Source of the DNA: Paenibacillus sp. CC-CFT747
GTDB lineage: Bacteria; Bacillota; Bacilli; Paenibacillales; NBRC-103111
Length of the DNA stretch: 64,000 nt
Direction of reading: 5' to 3'
Assembly: GCA_030323305.1 (NCBI GenBank)
Contig: CP106741.1
Location: 4,153,501 to 4,217,500 of the forward strand
The notes beneath the pieces were generated by a model. That model worked only from the letters and a program-made list of their open reading frames with translations, was not told the DNA's origin and searched no databases. Position numbers and translations under genes: made by a program. Numbering within the stretch: the first letter of the stretch is position 1; each line of letters begins with the position of its first letter. Shown here one piece after another: positions 30,022 to 38,904 of this stretch.

Positions 30022-30151
30022 GTGGGGGTCCGGCCGGGTCTTCGGGTTAATTCGAACACTCTGGGCCAATGACCATGGCTTTCTTCCGGGAGAATGAATA
30101 GGATGGGAGGAGATATAAGAACAGTGAAAGCTTAAGACAGGAGCCGTGCCC

Positions 30152-30229
30152 ATGAGAAAATCTGTGATTGCCCTGGTTGTTCTTGTCCTGTTCGTCCTGC
30201 TGGCCATTGTGGTGGCCCTGCTCGTCTGA
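30152..30229 (+). CDS. 25-residue single-span membrane peptide
   Basis: The reading frame encodes MRKSVIALVVLVLFVLLAIV and four more hydrophobic residues before TGA. It has a positive N-terminus and one membrane helix. AGACAGGAG lies 8 to 10 bases upstream, and a strong terminator begins 18 bp after the stop. The pattern resembles tiny spore membrane peptides of Bacillales, and its neighbours are spore genes, but no family can be named. Confidence 0.5.
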   Translation: MRKSVIALVVLVLFVLLAIVVALLV

Positions 30230-30246
30230 TAAATCCGTTAAAGAGT

Positions 30247-30282
30247 AAACCGGTCTCTGCGTTAAGCAGAGGCCGGTTTTTT
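30247..30282 (+). terminator. Terminator after the membrane peptide gene
   Basis: AAACCGG-CTCTGC pairs with GCAGAG-CCGGTTT around GTTAA, and six T follow. It is also the nearest terminator for the convergent DUF1657 gene. Confidence 0.85.
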
Positions 30283-30303
30283 GGGGATGCCGTGTTCTCG
30301 AGC

Positions 30304-30510
30304 TTAGAAGCCTTTGTATTGGGGCTCCTCGTTCTCGAGCTGCTGAACACGGGTGGACACCTGGTCGATAATCTGCTGGGTGGATTGGGCGGCCTGGGTG
30401 AAAAGGTTTTTGGCATCTTGGTTCTGGGTGCTCAGGGCGAAGGTTTCCAGGCTGGCTTGAGCGCTTTTGAGCGAAGCGAGAGTGGTTTTGACTTGGGAAG
30501 CGACTGTCAT
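30304..30510 (-). CDS. DUF1657 domain protein (spore-associated)
   Basis: The 68-residue protein starts MTVASQVKTTLASLKSAQAS and continues LETFALSTQNQDAKNLFTQA. This is the DUF1657 pattern: a helical hairpin with alternating Gln, Ser and Leu. The start at 30510 is fixed by AAAGGAGACT upstream. DUF1657 proteins are typical members of spoVA2mob-type spore operons. The gene is divergent from the DUF421-DUF1657 gene with 134 bp between. Note the matching C-terminal domain in that neighbour. Confidence 0.85.
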   Translation of the reverse strand: MTVASQVKTTLASLKSAQASLETFALSTQNQDAKNLFTQAAQSTQQIIDQVSTRVQQLENEEPQYKGF

Positions 30511-30644
30511 TGGGTTAGTCTCCTTTGTTGGTTGGTGGAATAACAAGCATTACTTTCCCCAGAAAAAAGGAAACCATGTACATTTATAAGCCAGACAATT
30601 TTGACAAATAATGATACCGATCTCCATAAGAAAGGAGCCGGTAT

Positions 30645-31504
30645 ATGCCTGAGTGGTCTGTGATCGCCCTCCGTTCCCTCGGGGCGGTGGTGATGCTGTT
30701 CGTTCTGACCCGGATTCTGGGTAAAAAACAGATTTCCCAGCTGACTTTTTTGAATATGTGGTGGGGATTACTCTCGGAGAATTGGCGGGCTTCATCTCGA
30801 CGGATATCGAGGCGCACTACTTCCTTGGCGTGACAGCCCTTCTGGTGTGGTTTCTCTCCGCACTGATCGTGGAGATGGTGACCTTAAAGAGCCGGTCGTT
30901 CCGCAATTGGATGGAAGGAAAGTCCCGGATTCTGATTCAGAAGGGCAAGGTGCTCGAGGACAACCTGAAGAAGGAAAGGCTATCGGGCGACGAGCTTCTC
31001 GAAGAGCTGCGCAAAAAGAATGTGTTCCAGGTGGCCGAGGTGGAGTTTGCGGTCATGGAGCCCTCGGGTGACATCAACGTGCTCCTCAAGAAAGAAAACC
31101 AGCCCCTAACGCCCAAACACCTTGGCATAACCGTAGCCCCGGAGTCGGAACCCCAAACGGTTATCATGGACGGAATCATTCTGGACGAGCCTCTGTCCAC
31201 TCTCGGGTTCAGCCGGGGATGGCTGCTGACGGAGCTGGAGAAAGCCGGAGTGGCGGTGGAGAACGTCTTTCTCGGCCAGGCCGATCAATACGGTGAGCTC
31301 TTTATCGATACCTTTGATGACATGATCAAGGTTCCGAAGCCGCAGACGAAGCAGCTTCTGCTCGCTACGCTCAAGAAATGCCAGGCCGATCTGGAGCTGT
31401 ACGCCCTGTCGACGAGCAACGGGGAGTCCAAAAGGATTTATGCCGATGGAGCGATGCAGCTGACCAGGAATGTGGAGCACCTGACTCCGCTTCTTAAACG
31501 ATAG
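30645..31504 (+). CDS. 2Duf protein: DUF421 membrane domain fused to DUF1657 (frameshift)
   Basis: The restored protein is 286 residues. The N-terminus has membrane helices and the YetF-type LTRILGKKQISQLTF motif, followed by a cytoplasmic DUF421 region (GKSRILIQKGKVLEDNLKKE, LLKKENQPLTPKHLGI). The last 50 residues (KQLLLATLKKCQADLELYAL, then STSNGESKRIYADGA) are a DUF1657 domain. This two-domain architecture is the 2Duf protein of spoVA2mob operons, linked in B. subtilis to higher spore heat resistance. The frame breaks at about 30757; one G restores NMVVGITLGELAG. CATTTATA at 30581-30588 may be a SigG -10 element, but no -35 fits. Confidence 0.85.
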
Positions 31505-31573
31505 TGTCATATCCGCCAAAACAAAGAGGCCGGATAAGGCACCAGGAAATCCAACAAAAGGAGAATGGGTAGA

Positions 31574-32046
31574 ATGGCTGACAACAAGAAGAAGAACCTG
31601 ACTCCTACCCAGCAGGAGTACCAGAAGCTTGCCAAGGAGAAGGAACCGCCGCGTCCCGTCCTCGCCAACTGCCTGAGAGCTTTTCTTGTAGGAGGGGTGG
31701 TCTGCCTCATCGGCGAGTGCCTGATGGAGCTGTTCAAGAAAGTCGGGTTTACGGAGAAAACGGCGGGAGACCCGACGGTGGCCTGCCTGATCCTGTTATC
31801 CGTCATTCTGACAAGCCTGGGCGTCTATGACAAAATCGCCCAATGGGCGGGAGCCGGGACGGGGGTTCCCGTTACGGGCTTCGCCAATTCGCTTTGTTCG
31901 GCTGCGCTTGAGCACCGGAGTGAAGGTCTCGTCCTCGGGGTCGGCGGGAACATGTTCAAGCTGGCGGGCTCCGTCATTGTTTACGGTACGGTAGCGGCTT
32001 TCTTTATCGGGATCCTGCACGGGATTGCCAACGCGGGGGGCATTGA
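31574..32046 (+). CDS. spoVAC: Stage V sporulation protein AC (SpoVAC), apparently fused to SpoVAD
   Basis: The protein begins MADNKKKNLTPTQQEYQKLA and shows the SpoVAC core: NCLRAFLVGGVVCLIGE, GAGTGVPVTGFANSLCSAAL and GNMFKLAGSVIVYG, with several membrane helices. SpoVAC forms the inner-membrane channel for dipicolinic acid. As printed, the frame runs straight into SpoVAD through the G6 run at 32035-32040. One added G would instead end SpoVAC at TGA 32044-32046 after about 157 residues, close to the usual 150. The ATG at 31574 is preferred because AGGAG is too close to the one at 31565. Confidence 0.85.
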
Positions 32047-32047
32047 C

Positions 32048-33064
32048 ATGCTGCAAGGGCATCAAAGCTGGCGGTTCGACAACCGGCCGGTGATTATCGG
32101 CGCGGCGGCCGTGGTAGGCCCGGAGGAAGGAAAAGGGCCGCTGGCCCCAGAGTTCGACCGGGTTCACGGTGATACGCTGCTCGAGCAGAAAAGCTGGGAG
32201 AAAGCCGAGAAGATGCTTCTCGAGGAAGCGGGGAAGCTGGCTATCGAGAAATCGGGGCTGACGAAGGAGGATATTCACTTCTACGTCGGCGGCGATCTGA
32301 TGAACCAGATCATCAGCAACACCTTCGCCGCCCGGACCCTCGGCATTCCCTACATCGGCGTTTTCGGAGCCTGCTCCACGTCCATGGAGAGCCTTGCCCT
32401 TGCTTCCATGCTGGTAAACTCGGGCTCCGCCAAGCATGCGATGGCGGGAACGTGCAGCCACAACTGCACGGCGGAGAAGCAGTTCCGCTACCCAACGGAA
32501 TACGGATCGCAGAAGCCCCCGACGGCCCAATTTACGGTCACGGGAGCCGGGGCATCCGTGATCAGCGCGAATGGGACGGGACCGGTAGTCACCAAGGCGA
32601 CGATCGGCCGGGTGGTGGACATGGGCATCAAGGACCCTTTCAACATGGGGGCGGCGATGGCTCCGGCGGCGGTGGATACGATCGAGGCGCATTTCCGGGA
32701 TTTCGGGATCGAGCCCGGGCATTATGACATGATCGTCACCGGTGATCTCGCCTCCGTCGGGCTGGACATCGCGAACGAGCTGTTTGTGCGGCACGGAATC
32801 CCTATGGACCAGACGACCTTTACCGACTGCGGCCTGATGATCTACGACCGGACCAAGCAGCAGGTGCAGGCGGGCGGAAGCGGCTGCGGCTGCTCGGCCG
32901 CCGTCACCTACGGGCATCTGATCAAGCGGGTACAGAGCGGCGAGCTGAAGAGGATTCTCGTCGTGGCGACGGGAGCGCTGCTGTCTCCCCTCTCGTTCCA
33001 ACAGGGAGAAAGCATTCCCTGCATCGCCCATGCTGTCGCTATCGAACAGGGAAAGGAGGGCTGA
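32048..33064 (+). CDS. spoVAD: Stage V sporulation protein AD (SpoVAD)
   Basis: From the internal ATG at 32048 the protein is 338 residues, exactly the length of B. subtilis SpoVAD. The start MLQGHQSWRFDNRPVIIGAA fits the family. SpoVAD has a thiolase-like fold and binds dipicolinic acid; visible motifs are GVFGACSTSMESLALASMLV, AGTCSHNCTAEKQFR and SGCGCSAAVTYG. A G-rich ribosome site (GCGGGGGG) sits 7 bases before the ATG. In the deposited sequence it is open to the SpoVAC frame, which I attribute to one missing G. spoVAE follows after 3 bp. Confidence 0.9.
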   Translation: MLQGHQSWRFDNRPVIIGAAAVVGPEEGKGPLAPEFDRVHGDTLLEQKSWEKAEKMLLEEAGKLAIEKSGLTKEDIHFYVGGDLMNQIISNTFAARTLGIPYIGVFGACSTSMESLALASMLVNSGSAKHAMAGTCSHNCTAEKQFRYPTEYGSQKPPTAQFTVTGAGASVISANGTGPVVTKATIGRVVDMGIKDPFNMGAAMAPAAVDTIEAHFRDFGIEPGHYDMIVTGDLASVGLDIANELFVRHGIPMDQTTFTDCGLMIYDRTKQQVQAGGSGCGCSAAVTYGHLIKRVQSGELKRILVVATGALLSPLSFQQGESIPCIAHAVAIEQGKEG

Positions 33065-33067
33065 GCC

Positions 33068-33430
33068 ATGACCGCTGTCATGCCATTTATATGGGCCTTT
33101 ATCATCGGAGGAGCCATTTGCGTAGTCGGCCAGCTGCTGATGGATGTTTTCAAGCTCACCCCGGCTCATACCATGAGCCTGCTCGTTGTGCTGGGAGCCG
33201 TGGTGGAAGGGCTGGGCTGGTATGATCCTTTCATCCGGTTCGCGGGTGCGGGAGCCACGGTGCCGATCACGAGCTTCGGCAACGCCCTGGCCCACGGAGC
33301 GCAGAAGGAGTTTGACGAGCACGGCTGGATCGGAATTCTTAGCGGTATTTTTACCGTGACGAGCGCCGGTGTGTCGGCCGCCATCATCTTCTCCTTCCTG
33401 GCCGCGCTGATTGCCCGGCCTAAGGGCTGA
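33068..33430 (+). CDS. spoVAE: Stage V sporulation protein AE (SpoVAEb type)
   Basis: A 120-residue, four-helix membrane protein: [20 protein letters not shown], then [39 protein letters not shown] and [19 protein letters not shown]. This is SpoVAEb, the third part of the DPA channel with SpoVAC. It is coupled to spoVAD and followed by a terminator, which closes the operon. SpoVAA, AB, AEa and AF are absent, as in spoVA2mob-type loci. Confidence 0.92.
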   Translation: MTAVMPFIWAFIIGGAICVVGQLLMDVFKLTPAHTMSLLVVLGAVVEGLGWYDPFIRFAGAGATVPITSFGNALAHGAQKEFDEHGWIGILSGIFTVTSAGVSAAIIFSFLAALIARPKG

Positions 33431-33460
33431 TCATCGGCTGCCCATGCGGGAATTACGAGG

Positions 33461-33495
33461 GCCGGCGTCCCATTTGGGGATGCCGGTTCTTTTTG
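33461..33495 (+). terminator. Terminator of the spoVA-type operon
   Basis: GCCGGCGTCCC at 33461-33471 pairs with GGGGATGCCGG, then TTCTTTTT follows. Confidence 0.8.
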
Positions 33496-33624
33496 GCATG
33501 CTCATGACCAAGTAAACAAGGAGCTAAAGAAGGAGAAAAGCGAACACGATTCGACAATTTCCGAAAACTTTTGGAAATGTATGAATTTACAAACAATTTT
33601 AGATGCCGTACCGTTGTCTTTATT

Positions 33625-33653
33625 TTGAGAAATCTTGTAAACTGGATTATAGA
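33625..33653 (+). promoter_or_regulatory. SigA promoter of the MoxR operon
   Basis: TTGAGA at 33625-33630 and TATAGA at 33648-33653 are 17 bp apart in an AT-rich region, 72 bp upstream of the moxR start. Confidence 0.6.
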
Positions 33654-33724
33654 GAGATAAGCAAGAATAAGGTTTGACAAGGTTCTAATGGGGGATTTTG
33701 TTACAGACGGAGAGGAGAGCCTAA

Positions 33725-34684
33725 ATGGAAGGACAATGGGACCAGGACATTCAGCTAGTTAACCGGCTCAAGAGCAATCTCGAGGCTTGCATTCTCGGCA
33801 AAAGCGAGGAAATCCTTCTGCTTCTGACCGCTCTGCTTGCAGGCGGACATGTGCTTCTCGAAGATGTTCCCGGAACCGGGAAAACAGTGCTTATTAAAGC
33901 GCTTGCTAAATCCATCCGCGGCCAATTCCGCCGGATTCAGTGCAATCCGGATTTGCTGCCCACCGATATAACGGGTGTTTCTATCTATCATCCTAAACAG
34001 GAAGAGTTTATTTTCCGGCCGGGGCCGGTGATGACCAATATTCTGCTCACCGATGAAATCAACCGGGCCACCACCAAAACCCAGTCGGCCCTGCTGGAGG
34101 CGATGGAGGAAAGGCATGTGACGGTTGACGGGGAAGCTTACGAGCTTCCAAAGCCGTTCCTGCTTCTCGCCACGCAGAATCCGATCGATTTTGAAGGAAC
34201 CTATGTCCTTCCGGAAGCCCAGCTGGACCGGTTCATGCTTAAATTCAGCCTCGGGTATCCCGATGAGCAGACGGAATACCGGATGGTCGTTTCCCAAAGC
34301 AAGGCCCACCCGGTCGAATCGCTCGAGGCCGTGGCTTCGGTCGAGGAGATCGTCGCCATGCAGGCCAAGGTAGGTGCGATTCACCTGGACGACGCGGTAG
34401 GTCACTACGCGGTGTCGCTTGTCCGGAACACCCGCGAACACCCCGCTATTTACCTCGGGGCAAGCCCGAGGGCCACGCTGTCGCTTGTCCAGGCGTCCAA
34501 AGCCTACGCCTTCCTGCACGGAAGGGATTATGTCATCCCGGATGACCTGAAAGCCCTCGCACCTTACGTGCTGGGCCACCGCATCATTCTTCAAGCCGAG
34601 GCCAGGCTGGAGGGGATCACCGTCGCTTCCGTTCTCCGGTCCGTTTTCGAGCAGGTCAGGGTGCCTGTAAGACTGGAGAAGTGA
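33725..34684 (+). CDS. MoxR-family AAA+ ATPase
   Basis: The 319-residue protein has Walker A VPGTGKTVLIKAL near residue 45, FRRIQCNPDLLPTDITG, Walker B with sensor 1 (LLTDEINRATTKTQSALLEAM and LLATQNPIDFEGTY), and a C-terminal lid with ASPRATLSLVQASKAYA. MoxR ATPases act as chaperones that insert metals or activate von Willebrand-type partners. The next gene is a DUF58 protein whose start lies 4 bp past the stop, the standard pair, and a transglutaminase protein follows. The exact client is unknown. Confidence 0.93.
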   Translation: MEGQWDQDIQLVNRLKSNLEACILGKSEEILLLLTALLAGGHVLLEDVPGTGKTVLIKALAKSIRGQFRRIQCNPDLLPTDITGVSIYHPKQEEFIFRPGPVMTNILLTDEINRATTKTQSALLEAMEERHVTVDGEAYELPKPFLLLATQNPIDFEGTYVLPEAQLDRFMLKFSLGYPDEQTEYRMVVSQSKAHPVESLEAVASVEEIVAMQAKVGAIHLDDAVGHYAVSLVRNTREHPAIYLGASPRATLSLVQASKAYAFLHGRDYVIPDDLKALAPYVLGHRIILQAEARLEGITVASVLRSVFEQVRVPVRLEK

Positions 34685-34688
34685 CGCC

Positions 34689-35927
34689 ATGAGTTACCTA
34701 TACCCCAAGTCCGAACAACCGAAGGTCTCCAAGCGATTCTGGGCCGTTCTGGCCTGCTTTCTTTTCAGCCTGTTCTTTCTGCTCTTCCAAGGCGGGAAGC
34801 TGGCCTCCATGACGTTCGTGGTGGTAACGGTCCTCACGGTTTACATTCTGCTCGGCAGGTACAGCGGCATCTCCCGGGTAACCGGCTCCCGCCGGCTAGC
34901 CAACCTCGGCCAGGACGAGACGCTTGAGGCGGGAACGTCCCTTGACATTCAAATCGATCTTCATATCCCCGGCATGTGGCCGGTGCCTTATGTTTTTGTC
35001 CGCGACCGGCTTACCCACCGGAACAAAGGGGAGACGGTGTTTGAGTCGTCTTTTATTCCGGATTGGAATCGAAGGGGAAGGGTGGAATACCGGACCCAGC
35101 CGCTGCGCCGCGGCTTCTACCGGTTCGAGAGGTCGGAGTGCTCCACGGAGGATATTTTCGGCGTATTCGAGCACCGGGGACCGCTGGATCTTCCGCTCGG
35201 CTTCCGGGTGCTCCCGCAGACGGTGCCGATCAGTGAGTGGAGGCAGCTGCATCAAATGCTGAAGGGCATGCAGAGCCAGTCCACGACCACCCGGGCGCTG
35301 CGGGAAACGACCCAAATCAACGGCGTGAGGGAGTACACGTACGGCGACCGGCTTTCCCGGATTCATTGGAATGCGACCGCCCGGACGGGGACGTGGAAAT
35401 CCAAGGAATTCGAACGGGAGTCGCTCCCCAAAACGATTGTCGTCCTGGACAGGGAACACAAGCATTACGAGGAGGACGAAACGTTCGAGCTCGCCGTATC
35501 GACGGCGGCTTCCCTGATGGAGTACGGAAGAAAGAACGGCATGGCGATCGGACTTCTTTCGGTCGGCCGGGATTCGGCTTATTTCGAGCCTAAGAAAAGC
35601 GGCCTGCAGTACAGCCGCATTCTGAACCACCTGACGGAAGCGGAGGCGGACGGCTCCCACTCCCTCCTGCATGTTCTGAACGACCGGGCCAAGATGTTCG
35701 TTCCGGGAACCTTCGTCGTGCTGATTTCACCGAACCGCAGCGATTCTTCCCTGTCGGCCATCGGCTGGATTCGTCAGAGGCAGATGAATCCGTGCCACAT
35801 TCTCGTGGGGGCCGATGCCGCGCACGATCCCCAGGCGTGGATTCGGCTGCTTCATTCCAAAGGAAGCCACGGCTATGCCGTCGGTGCTTTAACGGAACTG
35901 CCGGCAGCATTAGGAGGGAGAGGTTAA
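34689..35927 (+). CDS. DUF58 domain membrane protein
   Basis: A 412-residue protein with two N-terminal membrane helices (FWAVLACFLFSLFFLLFQGG and MTFVVVTVLTVYILLG), then a beta-rich region. The DUF58 core is GVREYTYGDRLSRIHWNATA followed by GTWKSKEFE. A von Willebrand A-like segment (TIVVLDREHKHYEEDETFEL) follows, matching the MoxR partner type. The stop TAA overlaps the ATG of the next gene (TAATG), so all three are co-translated. Function is unknown; a role at the envelope is inferred from the membrane anchor and the transglutaminase neighbour. Confidence 0.9.
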   Translation: MSYLYPKSEQPKVSKRFWAVLACFLFSLFFLLFQGGKLASMTFVVVTVLTVYILLGRYSGISRVTGSRRLANLGQDETLEAGTSLDIQIDLHIPGMWPVPYVFVRDRLTHRNKGETVFESSFIPDWNRRGRVEYRTQPLRRGFYRFERSECSTEDIFGVFEHRGPLDLPLGFRVLPQTVPISEWRQLHQMLKGMQSQSTTTRALRETTQINGVREYTYGDRLSRIHWNATARTGTWKSKEFERESLPKTIVVLDREHKHYEEDETFELAVSTAASLMEYGRKNGMAIGLLSVGRDSAYFEPKKSGLQYSRILNHLTEAEADGSHSLLHVLNDRAKMFVPGTFVVLISPNRSDSSLSAIGWIRQRQMNPCHILVGADAAHDPQAWIRLLHSKGSHGYAVGALTELPAALGGRG

Positions 35928-38156
35928 TGGAGAGTGCCCGAGGATGGAAGTCCCTTTTGCTATATGACTGGCAGCGCCGGCTGACCGTTTTCTTCACCGG
36001 TTTTTTCCTATATCAATTCGTCATGTGGTTTGCGGAGGAGGATGGGGGCTGCTTCCGGCAACGGTTTCCCTGATCCGGTTGACTTTGCTTGCCGTCCTCT
36101 TGACGGAATGGCTGCCCGGACGGAGCCGGGGCATTCCCCGGATTCTTCAATTGCTGCTGATTTTATTACTAAATGTTTGGTTTGTCGGCTATACTCCGGT
36201 TGCGGCCAAGACGATCGGAGAGTGGATTTACCACAACTTTCTGCCCTTTTACCCGTTGGCCTGGTTCAGCTTGGGAGCCTGGTTTCTTTATTTGGCCGCC
36301 CTGTGGTGGGTCAAGTCCAAGGTGCGCATCTACGTGATGATCGTGCTGTGCCTTACCGCGATCGCCATCCGGGATTCCTTCAGCCAGGTGATCCTCTGGG
36401 ATGAGGCGGCGCTTATGATTCTGTGCGGCCTGTTCCTCCTCGTCATCCGTCATTTCGCCGGCCTGAAGGAAAAAAATCCGGCGGGATGGGCTTATTTCTC
36501 CGATTACCCGGTCACCATCACCGCTCCTATCGTGCTGCTTCTTACCTGTACGGTAGGGCTGGGCATGCTGGCGCCCAATGTTGGGAATGTGCTGAAAGAT
36601 CCTTATACCCTTTGGAAAAACTGGAAAGGGGAAGCGATCACGGTCGGCGGCAAAGGAAGCCCCGGCGTAGATCTTCCGCTGCCCAAAGGAAGTTCCACCT
36701 CCGGGTACAGCCGGAATGACCGCACGCTGGGCGGGGGCTTTGATTTTGACTACTCGGAAGTCATGACCGTGGAAACCACGCACCGCAGCTATTGGAGAGG
36801 CGAAACGAGAGCGCTATACAATGGCAAGGGCTGGGAGAAGAGCCAAGCCGAGAAACAGGGGGCCGTCCAACAGGAGCTGAACCAGGACAGCGAGCTCCGG
36901 AAGGACCCTCGCCTTCCTGACAGCCAGGCCCAAACGGTTGAGGTCAAACAAACCATCACCTTGTCCGATGAAGAATCGTACCCCGTTCTGTTTGGAGCCT
37001 TGTCCATCGCCAAAGTGGAGGCGCTCGGGGAAGAAAACGCCGGGTTCGACCGGCTCCGCTGGTCTCCGAAATCCCAAGAGCTCCGCTGGGCCGAGAGTCG
37101 TACAGGCAAGACGTATCCGAAGACGTACACCGTTATCTCCCACATGCCGGTCATCGACGAAGCGGGCTTGAGAACGGTACCCGCCGATTTGCCGAACCGT
37201 TCGGCTATGGAGGAATACTTGCAGCTGCCAAATTCCCTTCCCGATCGGGTCCGCCAGCTGGCCAAGGAGATCACGAAGGATGCCCCGACCCCCTATGACA
37301 AAGTGAAGACGCTGGAGCGATACCTTCAGTTCAATTACCGGTATACCAACCAGCCAAGGGAGCAGAAATCGGAAAGCAGCGATTTTGTCGACCGCTTTCT
37401 GTTCGAAACGAAGGAAGGGTACTGCGACTACTATTCCACCGCTATGGCGGTGCTCACCCGCAGTCTCGGCATACCGGCCCGCTGGGTCAAAGGCTATTCC
37501 ACCGGCTCCTCTCCGGTTGATGAGCTGGAGGAGTTGAGGCAGAACGGCGGTCCGGATAATCTTTCCCTTTCCACGGACGGGGCCGGCACCTACACGGTAC
37601 GCAATTCCGACGCCCATTCCTGGGTGGAGGTTTACTTCAGCGGCTGGGGCTGGATTCCCTTCGAGCCAACCTCCGGCTTCGCCGTACCGGCGGTGCAGCT
37701 GCCCAACCAGCCGGAGGTTTCCCCGGTGCCGGAAACGGATCCCGCACCTGTCGCCCCGGTTCCGGCGGAAGAAGCCGGCGGCTCTTTCCCGGTGACGACG
37801 GTTCTGCTTATCCTGGCCTTTGCAGCCGCGGCCGGCATCGGTGTCTGGTTCTGGTTCAAGCGGGGGCTTCCGGTTTGGTCGCCCGCTACCGCCAGCCGGC
37901 GAGCTTGAACCACCAGCTCATTCAGGAATACAACAAGCTGATGAGAAGCAAGAGGCGCAAAGGCTTTACCGTTTATGAGCACGAAACCGCACGAGAGACG
38001 CTCAGCCGCTGGATGAATAAGGATGCGTGGCTGTCCAAGGACCTGGAGCAGCTGCTCGCCTTGTTCGAGAAAGCGAAATACAGCTCGAGGCCGATTACCC
38101 CGGAGGAAATGGGAAGGGCATCGACGCTGTTCAAGCGGCTCAGGGAAGAGCTGTAA
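35927..38156 (+). CDS. Transglutaminase-like membrane protein with DUF4129 tail (two frameshifts)
   Basis: The restored protein is 743 residues. Several N-terminal membrane helices are followed by an extracytoplasmic transglutaminase core. The Cys lies in EGYCDYYSTAMAVLTRSLGI, His in SDAHSWVEVYFSG and Asp/Glu context in WGWIPFEPTSG. A C-terminal helix (TTVLLILAFAAAAGIGVWFW) and a cytoplasmic DUF4129 tail (YNKLMRSKRRKGFTVYEHET) complete it. Breaks lie in the G5 run 36044-36048 and near 37873-37877, and one base each repairs them. It is the third gene of the MoxR-DUF58-TgpA arrangement. The substrate is unknown. Confidence 0.87.
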
Positions 38157-38160
38157 TCCA

Positions 38161-38232
38161 GAGCCGGTCGTGTCTGTCCCATGCTGAAGCCCGGATGACC
38201 GGGCTTTAAGGACAGGCGGCCGGCTTTTGTTT
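38161..38232 (+). terminator. Nested terminator of the MoxR operon
   Basis: AGCCGG at the left pairs with CCGGCT, with GTCTGTCC/GGACAG and the inner AGCCCGG/CCGGGCT stems. TTTTGTTT follows. Confidence 0.7.
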
Positions 38233-38318
38233 AGGGAATTTGGAACACCTTTTGCACGAAAAAGGCCAAGTGTGGTATAGTTTTGAATATCTATTCGGGA
38301 AATTTTGGGGTGAAAGAC

Positions 38319-38815
38319 TTGCTTAACAATTTGATTCCCAGCCAGCAGGTAAACTCCATTTACGATATTCTTCTTCCGGAGCTCTGGAAGAACGGAGTTA
38401 AAGGGATTATTACCGATCTGGACAATACGCTGGTCGGGGCCAAGGTTCCTCTTGCCACACCGGAGCTGATCGAATGGCTCAAGCATGTGCAGCAACTGGG
38501 ATTTAAAGTGGTCATCGTCTCCAACAACCGGCATGCCCGGGTCAGCAAGTTTGCCGACCCTCTGGGCATTCCGTTCATTTTTAGCGCCAAGAAACCTTCG
38601 AACGCGGCCTTCCGCCGCGCCCTTACGATGATGAGCCTCCCGGCGGAGGCGGTGGCCGTCATCGGGGATCAGATGCTGACCGATGTGCTGGGGGGCAACC
38701 GGATGGGACTTCATACCATATTGGTCCAGCCGATTTCTCTTTTGGACGAAGGTTTTTTACCAAGGTGAACCGGAGGCTGGAGAAGATTGCCTTAACCTTT
38801 ATGAAAAAACCTTGA
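38319..38815 (+). CDS. yqeG: YqeG-family HAD phosphatase (frameshift at the 3' end)
   Basis: The restored protein is 165 residues with HAD motif I in GIITDLDNTLVG (nucleophile Asp), motif II in VVIVSNNRHARV and the C-terminal IGDQMLTDVLGGNRMG. The TTG at 38319 is preferred because GGGGTGA lies 7 bases upstream and LLNNLIPSQQVNSIYD fits the family start. The frame breaks in the T6 run at 38753-38758. One T gives DEGFFTKVNRRLEKIALTF, as in homologues, and moves the stop to 38813-38815. It opens the conserved yqeGH-aroE-yhbY-nadD-yqeK-rsfS cluster and is probably a phosphatase of unknown substrate. Confidence 0.88.
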
Positions 38816-38904
38816 ATCCGCGAGTAGCCGGGATGCCTTCCTGGCTATTCTACTATTAGGGGCTTATACCCCTTAGCTCCCATACGACAAGCAGGAGGAA
38901 ATTC

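Noticed and set aside
30304..33430. Mobile element around the 2Duf/SpoVA operon
   Set aside because: No transposase, integrase, terminal inverted repeats or target duplication could be seen on either side. Any mobility would be in the past.
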